DNA of 64,000 nucleotides from Lomentospora prolificans (taxonomy: Eukaryota; Ascomycota; Sordariomycetes; Microascales; Microascaceae): the NCBI GenBank assembly GCA_029532625.1, contig JARFXM010000006.1, forward strand, positions 1,612,001 to 1,676,000, read 5' to 3'. The notes under the pieces are model-generated. The model saw nothing but the letters and a program-made list of their open reading frames with translations, was not told the DNA's origin and ran no database searches. The position numbers and the translations under genes were made by a program. Each line of letters begins with the position of its first letter. The first letter of the stretch is position 1. This document shows positions 23,759-34,259 of this stretch, in pieces.

Positions 23759-24970
23759 ATGTTCCCCACCGTCGCGAGGTTCTCCAAGCTAACACGGCGC
23801 CTCCCGGCCACGAAGGCCGCCCTGGCCCGCCTCCGCGCCTACACGCCTCCACCCTTCCCTCTCTGGGACCAGCTGCCCGCAAGCCGTCGCGCCGCCGTCC
23901 TTATCCTCCTCTATGCAGATCGCCGGGGCGACTTGCGCGTCGTGCTGACGATGCGCGCCGCGAGCCTGAGGAGCTTCTCGGGACATGCGGCGTTTCCCGG
24001 TGGCAAGGCCGATTCCGTTGAAGAGACTCCCTGTAAGTCGTTCAGTCACATCTCTCCCCGCCTTCCTTAGTATAACTTGGGCCGTTTCGCCCCAACCTCC
24101 GAGAGGATAGAGAGGAGCGCAGGACTAAGCAGAATATTTCAACCAGACCAAATAGCTCGGCGCGAAGCCTGGGAAGAGATCGGCCTGCCGATGGACGACT
24201 CCAAAATCCCCGCGCCCTTCCGGATCGAATTCCTCTGCCACCTCCCCCACAGCCTCGCGCGCAACGGTCTCGCCGTCCGCCCCTGTGTAGCCCTCCTCCA
24301 CAACCCCCTCACGCAACCCTCCAGCAGCTCGTCCTCCACTTCACCCCCGAACAATCCCCTCCCTACGTCTACATCATCCTCCTCCTCTCTCTCCTCCACC
24401 CCCGTCGACTCCATGATCCCCCGCCTCGACGCAAAAGAAGTCGCCGCCGTCTTCTCCGCCCCCTTCTCCAGCTTCCTCCGCGCGACCGACCCCCCCACAC
24501 CCTCCGGCTCCTCCGGCCCTCCGGCGCCCCCGGGCCACTGGTACGACGGCACCTGGATCCACTGGCAGGGCGAGCCCTGGCGCGTCCACAACTTTTACGT
24601 CCCCGTCAACAACCAGCGCGTTGTGAAGCCCGATCCGCTGGATGCCGACGAGGTCAACCCCCAGGCCCGCGTTGCCGAGAAACTCGAGGACACGGAGGAG
24701 ACGACGGGCCGGTACAAGGTGTGGGGCATGACGGCCAAGATCCTCGTCGAGGCCGCGTCGTGCGCCTACGGGACCGCGCCCGAGTTCGAGCACAATTCCG
24801 TGTGGGGCGACGAGAAGATTATACTCATGGCCCACGCCGAGGGGCAGTTTTTCGACCGGGCGTCGAGCAAGGTCAAGGTAAGGGGGGAGAAGGCTTCGTC
24901 AAGCGGAGACATGACGCCCACGGAAGAGGCGGTCGAGGAGGCCAAGAGGAACGAGCCCGCCAAGATGTGA
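23759..24970 (+). CDS. Nudix hydrolase, CoA diphosphatase (Pcd1/NUDT7-like)
   Basis: Two exons, 23759-24032 and 24147-24970 (365 residues). The acceptor at 24145-24146 is chosen because it restores PYQIARREAWEEIGL; closer AGs give a stop or lose conserved residues. The UPF0035/CoA-pyrophosphatase signature is complete: LTMRAASLRSFSGH, AAFPGGKAD, then REAWEEIG, which supplies the Nudix Glu ligands for Mg. Such enzymes split CoA and its derivatives (oxidised CoA in yeast Pcd1) into phosphopantetheine and 3',5'-ADP, often in peroxisomes. No obvious C-terminal PTS1 is visible (ends EPAKM). A Ser/Pro-rich insert of about 35 residues interrupts the domain after the Nudix box, and a second Pro-rich stretch precedes GHWYDGTW. 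The gene converges on the copper transporter 307 bp away. Confidence 0.9.
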
Positions 24971-25277
24971 GAGGAAAAGGCAGGATATATTTCTCTCTTG
25001 CTTTTCTCCTTCCTATAGTCTTGGAAACACAGCGATCCGTTGTTGAGATAGATTCTCGTATATTGTGAGATTAGATTCCTTTTCTGTTCTCGCATCCCGT
25101 AGCATGGACCCCCGGAGAGGCAAGTGTACAACGGCTATGATATCATCCGCGAAGACTTTCCCAATTGGCCCGACCTCGACTCCCCTACATACTTGACCAT
25201 GTCGCGGTCCCCTCTCGCAGCTAGCCCAGCCTTATGAGGACCATCTACTTCCGGGCTCATGTGCTGGATTAATTTGC
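24971..25277. other. Short convergent gap, Nudix / Ctr
   Basis: A 307-bp gap that must hold both 3' ends. No gene is seen, and the transcripts may overlap. Confidence 0.5.
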
Positions 25278-26295
25278 TTAATGGCACGCAGTGTCCTTGG
25301 TTGAAGAAGTGGTGTTTCCAAAGAGCAGATATCCCACAAAGGCGCCAATCGAAACCGCAATCATAACCCAGCCATTGTAAGTCATAAAGATGAGCCTGCG
25401 AGTGTGGTAAATCAGCACCGTACGATGCGCTGCAGTCGAACCTTGCGATGGAGGGACCAAGAAGGAAAAAGAAAAAGAAAAGCGTAAAAAAAAACAAAGG
25501 GAGCGGAAAGCGACTTACATGAGCATAAAGGCATAGAAGTTCTGGAGACCATAGAGGACGGCCTTGATGACGTGGGCGCGGCGGCTGATTTCGGGCTGGT
25601 TTTGTCCTGACCAAAGGAAAGGAGTTGATTCGTTAACCTCTTCTCCATCGCCTCATGGTAGAGAATAGGAATCTTAGCTCTGTACTATAACTTTCACTTT
25701 GGTCTAATCTTGACTCTTCTGTTTGCGGGGCCAGATTTCCTCCTTTGGAAGCCAGAACAAGCGCAGCAGACAAAGCGTAGAAAAAGAGTATATAGTAGGA
25801 GCTCAGCTCGGGAAGGAAAAAAACAGAAGAAAAAATGCCAGTTTGCAGAAGGAACAGCAAAAGCAACAAATCAAAGGACGGGTGGCTTACTCGGGGCAGA
25901 TTCGACGCGCTTCGCTACGGCAAGCTCGTACTTCCTACTGAAGGCGCGAATGGCCTCGTAGCCGGCACCGATGGCGACAACGGCGACAAGAGAGATGACG
26001 AGGTCAAGGGTCGAGCGGACGTGCCACTGGCGAAAGACGATGCAGAGGTTGTTGGTGTCCCAGGTGAAGAGCATCTAGGGCCAGCGACGCAGGGTTAGCT
26101 TGTTTGCCTCGACGACCTCTAAAGGCCGCGGTGCGACCTCGAGGCAGTTTGATATGCGAAAGAGAGAGAGAGAGAGGTTTTGCTCACATTCATGGAGCAC
26201 ATGTCTTGGCCACCGCCGTGGTCCATGCCGCCGTCGCCGTGATCCATATCGCCGTGGCCCATGGCGGCGTGGTGCATATGGTCGTGGTGGTCCAT
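25278..26295 (-). CDS. Ctr-family copper transporter
   Basis: Four exons on the minus strand: 26295-26188, 26074-25891, 25606-25519 and 25395-25278 (165 residues). Introns are GT-AG at phases 0, 1 and 2. Ctr proteins are trimeric Cu(I) channels. The N-terminus is His/Met-rich (MDHHDHMHHAAMGHG and DMDHGDGGMDHG), the usual copper-binding ectodomain. It leads into MCSMNMLFTWDTNNLCIVF before TM1. TM2 has the MxxxM selectivity motif (Met-Leu-Ile-Phe-Met) and TM3 the GxxxG packing motif (Gly-Ala-Phe-Val-Gly). The short tail lacks the CxC of some plasma-membrane Ctr proteins and ends DTACH. Size and tail resemble Ctr2 or Ctr4-type proteins; plasma or vacuolar membrane location is unresolved. Confidence 0.93.
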
Positions 26296-27357
26296 GAGGG
26301 GCGTGTTTCGGACTGTAGAAGGTCGCGATGGCGATGGGTGGGTTTGCGAGGCCGGGTGTTTGTAATCGATCAATCGGGGCAAGCTTCGAGCTTCGGAACC
26401 GCAATTCGAGGGTTAGAAAAGGATATCGTCGGGTGGATTGAGAAGAGAATCGAGACCGGGGACGATGGACCTCAGAAGATGCAAGAGGGGGGGGAAAGCT
26501 GGGGAGGGGGAAATGAACAGGTATGGACGAGACGAGTGGCAGTAATAGGATGTCTCAATCAATGGGACGGCTGGAAGTGGAAGGCCAGGCGTCATGGATG
26601 CAGGTTTTAGCTGGGATCCACGAAGCTGGGGTCCAGTGCCAGGCTGGCTGGCTGTCCGTCCGTCCACGCCAGCAACTGTGGGTGAGACACCAGACTGTCG
26701 GACGCTAAATGTGCTCAAACGGGCGCACTGGCGCACCAGGCGTCAGGGGAGTTGAGTAGTGTTCGATGCGGGCGGCCAGACGGGGGGTGGGTCGCCAGCA
26801 CAGTCCAGCGTGGGCAGGGAGCTGGCTTGAGGTGGGACGTAATGATCAAACAATGGATTAATATCTCTGGACCAGGCAGCCAGCCAGCCAGCGACCACGA
26901 AGCTGGCTAGAGCTAGATTTAGCTGGCAATGCGGCCATCAGTAACACGGCGACGTTGATTATTCAGGTTCCCATCCACATTTGATGGATCAAGTTCTAAA
27001 TTTACCCCTCGACGGAGGCGATGGGTTCTCGGGTGGCATTATTATCTGATTCTCGGCGGCTGGTCCAGCAGAAAGTCAAGTCGTCCCATCGTTAGGCGAT
27101 TTCTGTCATCGCAACACGCCAGCTTTGCTCGTCATCAACTCCATCTCTCTTCCAACGTACTCTTATCCGCTCACAAACGCCTCCACTCGCCTGATTTTGA
27201 TCCCATCGCCAAGTTCGAAAAATCTTCTCAACTCCCCAGACAGTTTGGTGAAAAGGCCGGAGACATCACAGCGCACACGCCCCTCGTCTTAGAACCCCCG
27301 TTCGCAGCTCAAGTACTCGAAGCTTAACCACAGCTTTTGGGCCCCGCGTGTCGCAGG
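26296..27357. promoter_or_regulatory. Divergent promoter region, copper transporter / dioxygenase
   Basis: About 1.06 kb between divergent starts. It contains TTTGCTCG at 27124-27131, which matches the yeast Mac1 copper-response consensus TTTGC(T/G)C(A/G). Whether this is functional is unknown. No other gene seen. Confidence 0.4.
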
Positions 27358-27654
27358 ATGCTTGCGTCCCCAGTCAATCTGCCAAAGTGGCAAGTATCAC
27401 GAGAGTGCACCCACAAGAGGAGGGAAAAGTGAGCTTCAAGCCTCAGCGCAACCGACTAACGATCCATAATTCCTTCACTAGGCTCGAGGAAAACTCTCAC
27501 CTCCTTCAGCCCCCGATCAACAACTACTGCGTTTACAATGAAGATTTCACCGTCATGGTAAGTTGAATGCTTACCCACCCCTCATCCCGTAAAAAGCCCA
27601 TCATCCCACCTTTTCAACCCCACCATGCCGAGAAAGAAAAAGAAAAGATGAGGG

Positions 27655-27690
<36 letters not shown>

Positions 27691-28182
27691 AGGCGAACAA
27701 GCGCGAGAATCCACTGATCCCTAACGCCCCGGCGTCCCTCTCTTTAGATCGTCGGCGGCCCAAACGCCCGAACAGACTACCACATCAATGAGACCCCCGA
27801 GTGGTTTTACCAGTACAAGGGCGCCATGATGCTCAAGGTCGTCGACGGCGGCACCTTCCGGGACATCATCATCCGCGAGGGCGACATGTTCCTCCTCCCG
27901 CCCAACACCCCCCACAACCCCGTGCGCTTCGCTAACACAGTCGGCGTCGTCCTCGAGCAGAAGCGCCCCGCCACCTCCGTCGACCGTATGCGTTGGTACT
28001 GCCAGAACTGCAGCGCCATCGTGCACGAAGCCAGCTTCCACTGCACAAATCTGGGCACCCAGATCAAGAAGGGCGTCGAGGACTTCAAGGAGAGCACCGA
28101 GGCGAGGACGTGTAAGAGTTGCGGTACCGTGGCGGATTGGAAGCCTGCGCCGGGACTGATCAAGGACCCGAACTTGGAGTAG
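27358..28182 (+). CDS. BNA1: 3-hydroxyanthranilate 3,4-dioxygenase
   Basis: Three exons: 27358-27389, 27482-27557 and 27748-28182 (180 residues). The enzyme opens 3-hydroxyanthranilate to the quinolinate precursor, the last oxygenation in NAD synthesis from tryptophan, in the cytosol. The iron ligands are present: His48 and Glu54 in DYHINETPEW, and His92 in NTPHNPVRF. The C-terminal zinc site has Cys121, Cys124 (CQNC) and Cys158, Cys161 (CKSC). Length and start (MLASPVNLPKWLEENSH) match fungal orthologues. To obtain LPKWLEENSH the first intron must begin GCAAGT at 27390, a non-canonical GC-AG intron with a GACTAAC branch point. The GT donor four bases on would need a different acceptor and would lose two conserved residues. 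Intron 2 carries a 33-base A run. Confidence 0.95.
27655..27687. repeat. 33-base A homopolymer inside an intron
   Basis: Uninterrupted A run in intron 2 of the dioxygenase gene, preceded by an AG-rich stretch. Long enough to be length-polymorphic or an assembly weak point. Confidence 0.9.
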
Positions 28183-28493
28183 AATGCCAGTGAACGGCGT
28201 GAAGTAGTAAAATGAATAAAAAAAAAAAAAAAAAGATCGTTATTCCTCAAAAGAGGTAAAAGGAGAAACCGGAAATTCAAAAGTCGCTCACTGTAGATTG
28301 GTTGTAGTAGTTGACTCATATTGCGAGGAACTGCATGAATTCTATATAAATATATATATGCATGTGTGTATCAGTAGGTATGTAAGCTCCCCTGGATATC
28401 TCTCAGCCATATAACTTGGGCGCTGTATCCAACGACGTTGAAAAGCACTTCTAGATGAAAATTTCCGCGACGCCAAAAGCTGTGAGCGCCATC

Positions 28494-29438
28494 TTAAGTC
28501 TCGGAGAACTCGTAGGAGCTAGTAGACTCCTCGACGGGGATTTCGATCTTGGCCTCCTCGAGCTCCTGGCCGTTCACCCTGAGGCCAGCCCTCATAACAT
28601 CACCAGGAACGACAGGACCGACACCGGCAGGGGTACCGGTGATGAGAACGTCGCCGGGCTCAAGAGTCATGACCTTGGAAATGTCACTGAGGATCCTAGG
28701 GATCTGGAAGAGCATGAGGTTGGTGGAAGCATCCTGCTTGGTTTCGCCGTTGACCTTGAGGAAGAGCTCCACGTTGTGGGGATCGGGGATGGCGGACTTG
28801 GGAATGACCTGGCTGAGGGGGAGGAAGGTGTCAAATCCCTTGGCGATGTCCCAGGGGAGACCCTTCTTCTTGGCCTCATTCTGACCGTTTCGGGAAGTCA
28901 TATCGATGGCGAGGAGGTAGGCTAGGGAAGATATGTTCAGCCTTCAGAGCACGCATGCACGTATGAGACTTAAAATAGCAGCTTACACTCGATAGCATCA
29001 AGCGCGCCCTTCTCGTCCGCGGCATCAAAGTCCCTGAGCCTCTTGCTCATGATGAGACCGAGTTCGACCTCATAGTGGAGGTCCACGCCCCTGGGGCGGA
29101 TGACGGGGCCTTGTCCTGGGAGAACAATTGACGAGGGGGGCTTGAGGAAGAAGAAAGGCTGCTTGGGCCTTACGTTGTTGAGCTCCGTGACATGGTCGCT
29201 GCATGCATGAGACCGGTGTTAGCTTTCCCAAACAACCCCGGGATGGCCCCTTTACGCCACGGAAATGAGTTGCAGCCAACAAGGCGACAGAGAAATCCTA
29301 GCGCAGCCTGAGCGGGACATTGCTTCCAATGGCAGGGCACACAACTTACGCATAGTTGCGACCAATACAGACGACCTTGCTAGGGGTTCGGAAAGCAGAG
29401 GAAGACATGGTAGCGAAAGACCTGCGGAAGACAGACAT
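28494..29438 (-). CDS. Fumarylacetoacetate hydrolase-family protein (FAHD1-like)
   Basis: Three exons on the minus strand: 29438-29350, 29198-28987 and 28921-28494 (242 residues). Introns are GT-AG at phases 2 and 1. FAHD1-like enzymes hydrolyse acylpyruvates and decarboxylate oxaloacetate, usually in mitochondria. The FAH fold begins KVVCIGRNYADHVTEL. The metal ligands are in HYEVELGLIM (two Glu) and LLAIDMTSRN (Asp). The substrate loop region KGFDTFLPLSQ and the motif VLITGTPAGVG are present, and there are no internal breaks. The first 18 residues (MSVFRRSFATMSSSAF) look like a mitochondrial presequence; the second Met (residue 11) would give a cytosolic form. The gene converges on the dioxygenase. 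Confidence 0.92.
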
Positions 29439-30607
29439 CTTGACAAGAGGAGAGGAGTTCCAAAGAGGGGCGGGTAAGGATAAATAACAAGGAATGAGTT
29501 CTAGGGACTATTGCGCGCACACAGAGGCTGCTTCACACGCCCGGCCGCGATTACGATATCAAGATGAGGGGAAGTATACAACACTTGTGCCGGTGCAAAG
29601 TCCGATAATACTTGGGATGTGCCGTGTCGCGTGTGGAGGGTCGGAGTAGCAGGGCAGTACTGGGTGTGTCAGTGCAGACAATATGTACGTTGGGAGCTCG
29701 GAATTGGCCAATGGAAATCCGAGAGCCGGCACCAAGATGGAAGAGGACTGATGACTAAACCGGAGAACGGCACTGGAAGCTGGAGCAAACAAGGAATGCG
29801 GAGAGACGGGAAGCGGCGTTATTAGATGAGTGCAGTTGGGAAAGGACTAAGGAATGGTTTGAGTAGATTTTTCCTTTTTTTTTTTTTTTTTTTTTTTTGC
29901 GTCAAAGCTTGACTGAAACCGTCGAATTCGGGCATGGGTATATATCATCCATTGTTTCCGAGAGCCGATGTCTGGGAGCCGCCTGTCATTGGAAGACGAC
30001 ATCGCGGGTGGAGCCGGCGGAAGACGGCTCGGAGACCCCTAATCGCAGCTTCCTCGGATTTTCCGAGCCAGGCTTTTCCTGTCTCAGAGACCCGTATTTC
30101 AACCCTGTGCTATTGTTCCGACGAAACGGCTCTTATCCTCTCAGCCCGGTGCTAGCCGTCGGGAACCCAGTCGCTGCCACCCACAAAGTGGCTTCCGATC
30201 CTGCAATTGCGCAAAATCACAACTACCAAATCCTAATCCGCTCACGCCTTCCCTCATAGCTTCTGTACATGCCTATCCTTGGACAGGCCAGAACCTTCGC
30301 TACCATGCGGCCGACAGTTTGACATTTCCTCAATCAGCTTCTGGCAGCACACACCTAAATTGGATTCAGACACTACAGTTTTACACCTCACGGAGGGAGG
30401 AGCAAACGCGTTTGAAGTAGCAAGGAGAAGACGAAGGAGACGGCGAGGGGGTCGTGGAAAGAAAGAAAATGAGAGTGAGGTAGGTGGTGGAGGATTCAAA
30501 TGCTTCAAGCTACGACCAAGCTACTCCTCCATGTGAGTTCTGTTGGGTACTTCGAGAGGTGCCACTTTCTTCGTTATCCCTCTCCGCCATCTCCTATCTC
30601 TCTCCGC
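29439..30607. other. Intergenic region
   Basis: No gene supported. Contains a 24-base T run at 29875-29898 and the promoter of the FAH gene. Confidence 0.4.
29875..29898. repeat. 24-base T homopolymer
   Basis: Uninterrupted T run upstream of the FAH-family gene. Confidence 0.9.
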
Positions 30608-31403
30608 CTAGTTCTTACTCTTTACACGACCACACGCTGAGCCAAATTCTGGAGGCTCGAGGTAAGGCTTCATCGTCATCATAGGATCACGTCTCCCTTG
30701 CTGCTTAGCGGACATTTCCTCTGGGTAGGTCAACACGCCGGTTCTAGGAGTATCAGGGACTACAAAGATGTTCCACTTCTGCTCCCGCTCTACTAGCGCT
30801 TCGCTATCAAGCGCTTTCACGATCTCTACTTTCATCCCGAGGGCAGCTTGGAGGCTGGCTTCGTCTTCTAGTGTGACTGCTAGACCTGAGGGCACTGCGT
30901 TGACTTCCTTGATTGCATTGGTTAGTGCCATAGGTAGTGTAGACCGGAGTTTCTGGAGTGTAGCTTATGGGCAGGCTGTGCGGGCCTTATGTACTGGGGG
31001 GAGTCGGAAGAAGATGCGGTCTATGGGTATTGGTCTGGATCCTGGTTTCGGAACGGTTTCTGGACTTGACAGGGAGGGCTAGCTGCCACACCAGCCCATC
31101 TTCGTGCAGCCTTGCCCTGGCCGGTACTCACGGTCCGGGCCGGTGCTGGCGGGCGTGAACCTTGCCAAGTCGGCCGGCGCACAAGTTCCCTACGACGCCT
31201 TGGATCTCTGACGCAAGCTTGCTTAGCTCGACCAGGTCTGACTTGTACCATTCGTGGATCTTGCCAGATATGTAGTCTCGTAGGGCCGCCGCGTGTAGCT
31301 TCTTCTCTTTGCCTTTGAAGGCGGTCTCGAGGGTTTTACCGACCGCGCTCTGCACGGCTGCGGGTTTAGAGCTTAGCCTGGAAGGGTATAGGCTCCGTGG
31401 CAC
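30608..31403 (-). mobile_element. Degenerate gag-like ORF, probable non-LTR retrotransposon remnant
   Basis: Two minus-strand reading frames (31403-31128 and 30931-30608) look like neighbouring parts of one protein, separated by about 200 bp with stops. The first has a Lys-rich helical stretch (KGKEKKLHAAALRDYISG). The second has ALTNAIKEVNAVPSGLAV and then WNIFVVPDTPRTG. This resembles the gag-like ORF1 protein carried by fungal LINEs of the Tad/MGL kind, where an alanine-rich helical part precedes a ferredoxin-like fold with a conserved Trp. No zinc knuckle or reverse transcriptase is found nearby, so only an ORF1 fragment remains. Assignment rests on recall of the family pattern and should be treated as tentative. 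Confidence 0.4.
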
Positions 31404-31934
31404 AGTTGATCCGGGTCAGGATGTTCCCATTGGGCGTCGGGGAAGTCCTGGAGCGAGCTCTCTTGGGTGTGGGCGGAACTGTGCTTCCGGGCCGGTCAAC
31501 GCGTCGGGCGCGTCTGGCATGGCCGGTGGGCCAGAGGTCATGTGACCGGTGGGCCTCAGAGGCGGCGGCCCAGAGGGCTATCCGGGGAATTAGAAAACGT
31601 TATTCCTCAACTGGCAACGGCGCGCGCATTATAGTGCAGCCCTCCTACCTACTATTAAGATTTAACTCCTTTTTCACCATTAGCCTTTTACCACGTCTCC
31701 TTCCTAGCATGCTAAACAACTACCTTTCACGATCACTCGACAGTCGCGATACGGCATAACAGAGAACCCCAACTGGGCGACACTCTGTACAACTGAGTGC
31801 ATTCATATATAGCTACAAATCTACTCGTGACGGCCAAGCATCGCATCGAATTTCCCACGCACGCGACTGGAATTTTCGCGCCGGCACAGCCACCGTTCTT
31901 TCCGCACACCTGCCCACCTGGAGCGCAAGTAACT
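31404..31934. other. Leader region of the coiled-coil gene
   Basis: No gene supported. The left part may belong to the retroelement remnant; the right part is C/A-rich and leads into the start codon at 31935. Confidence 0.35.
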
Positions 31935-32672
31935 ATGGAGGGTCTTCAGTTGGCCCAGATGCTGGCTGACTTGAGCAGTCTTAATGCGACTGTAAGTTAT
32001 GCTCAAGGCCAGGACCGGCTGCATTCTCATGGAACCTCCAGCCGAGGCTTTCCCCCTCCCCACCACGAAACTAACGCCCAATGCGCCATGCTAGGAGCCT
32101 GCTGCCGCATCTTCCCTTCTGAATGCGAGCAACGCCGTCGACGCGGCGATTGAGAATATCGAAACCGGCAAAGGCCGGGTGGAGGAGCAGCGACAACAGC
32201 AGCCACCAGACCGACCAGGTGTCCGAAGGGCCGTCTCGTCGATGAGCTCCACCACATCAGGATCGGGAAGGTTTGACAAATTTGGACGCCGCGTCCTCGG
32301 GAGCCAGCCTCCTTCACGGTCCAATTCGGCCGCTGCTACGGCTCCTGGAACCCCTACTGGCCCGCAAGATGTATGTCTATTACGTTTGCTGACCCCTGGC
32401 CTCTCCGCTTCTCTGAAACCACCGACTATGAATCTCTAGGCTCTAACAGTTTCTGTGCGACCTTTCAGATCGAAGATGATGTTGACAAGGCGTCCACGCT
32501 CATGGCGCTCCACGAGATTCGAGCAAAACTCAAGCAGCAGGACAACACGAGCCTGATGAGGGCCCGCGAGAAGATCAATGCTCTGGTGGCTCGCCAGCAG
32601 GCGCAAGAGGCTGAGCAGGCTAGACAGAAGGACGTTGCCAACCGCAAGCCCCGATACACCTATCCCAAATGA
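31935..32672 (+). CDS. Hypothetical protein with C-terminal coiled coil
   Basis: Three exons: 31935-31991, 32095-32370 and 32469-32672 (178 residues). Both introns are GT-AG at phase 0, which supports the model. The N-terminus is a short helix (MEGLQLAQMLADLSSLNAT). The middle is polar and Ser/Gln-rich with GRFDKFGRRVL. The C-terminal third is a clear charged helix with heptad character (ASTLMALHEIRAKLKQQ and REKINALVARQQAQEAEQAR), ending RKPRYTYPK. No membrane segment. I do not recognise the family with confidence, but it looks like a small conserved fungal protein. A structural or adaptor role is a guess. Confidence 0.8.
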
Positions 32673-34259
32673 GATGCCTTGACGGCATATCGCAGATTGT
32701 TCGGTTTACATGCGATTTGATCCATCCTAACACCCACCCACCCCCTTCCCCCCCCTCTCCAAGCGACGGCGGCTAGCAAGGCTCGTCTTTTTTTTTTTTT
32801 TTTTTTTAAATTCATTTTAATCTTCCTCCCTTTTTACTTTTCTTCTCTCAGCAACGAACCCGGCGTTAAAGGAGGATCAAGGCAGCCAGGATCCTTGGCT
32901 TGTGCAACACGAAATGCTTCTACGGATACTTAGGCGCCCTTGGAGTTTGGTTTTTCCTGTCATGCAACGTTATATTCGTGGACATGGATATGAGGCGCAA
33001 AAGAAAACAGAGGCATGGGGTTTGTTCATTTTCTAAAATGGGTTATTTTGCTTTCATGGTCGAATAAACGCAGGCACAGGGACAGCACGACGTAAGCTGC
33101 ACTTTCAATATCATAATTAGGGGAGGTAATGGAAACCTTTCATGTTTTCGTGTTCTTTGCATTGGGTAAAGTGTCCTTGTCTTGTGTGCGGGTAGTGCTA
33201 CTACACCTGATGAGGCTGTCGAGATGTTCCCCTCATTCTTATCGTCGTCTTTGCCTCGGTGGTAGAAATTGCCTCATCGCTCGTGAGTATGGGCAGCCCT
33301 GTCATGAAGGGATGTTACCCCGCCAGACGTCATTGGTGAAGGTGCTCTCCGAAAAATCTCAAACGGACTGGATGATGACAACCCTGCACAATGGGCGAGT
33401 ACTTTTTGGCGTGGCTGTGCGCACGAGCGTTTCAACCCTCGAAAGGCTCGGCGGAGAGCTCCGGGTCATATGGGTATTGCAAGTACACCCACCGAGTATG
33501 ATGACAAAACATTTGTCCTTGGACGATCGCATCGGCATTGCCAATCACCGAGAAGGATCTGTCCTTTCACCAGACTGGAGGGCTTCTGCCTGCATTATTA
33601 TCTCCCTTCTCCTTCTAGGGCCCTGCTACGGAATGTTGGTGCATGCATGCGGCGCACCTGTTCAGAAAGTTCTTGCCCAGTTCTTGCCCCCCCCTTATAC
33701 GACGATTAGCAGGGTGCAAACTCAAGGGTCTAGGAGCGTATTCGTCCATGACGTGGCGTGGGGAGGCTGAGGGGTAGACGGGACTGTCCTGAGCTCCCCA
33801 CCCAACCCATCCTTGCCACAAGGGCGTATTACTAGGATTCGGGAATAGCATTTGCTGAAGCGGGCTTACTGTGCGACCACGCTGGAGACGGAGGATTACG
33901 CGTTGGGTGTCCTCATATGACGCTCGACAGCCATGTAGGAGTTTCAACTCAATTCGCTGTGGTTTTCGGTACTTCGTATCCAAGTAACCTTCGGTGTCGG
34001 GAAGCTCTTACAACCTACTAGCCTAGGGAGAGCTCCCAGAGTTTAACGTCACAGAGGCTTTGATTATTTTAATTAGTTGTGCTGGGCCAGAGTTGCGCGG
34101 CCCAGATGCTTATACTCTGGGCTAGTGGGGATTGTTATCGGTGCTTCCCCGACTCAAAATGGCCGTTGACTCGTTGGGCCCATGGGACACGCGAGTTCTC
34201 TGGCCCAACAGAGGAAAAGACGGCTTTTGTCGCCAGCGCACATCATGATGCAAGTTCCA
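32673..34259. other. Intergenic region
   Basis: A 20-base T run sits at 32788-32807. A 213-codon plus ORF at 33129-33770 has no recognised domain and an uneven composition, so I leave it uncalled. Confidence 0.4.

Noticed and set aside
33129..33770. 213-codon plus ORF
   Set aside because: Uneven hydrophobic and basic patches with no recognised family and no flanking splice logic. Kept only as a note.
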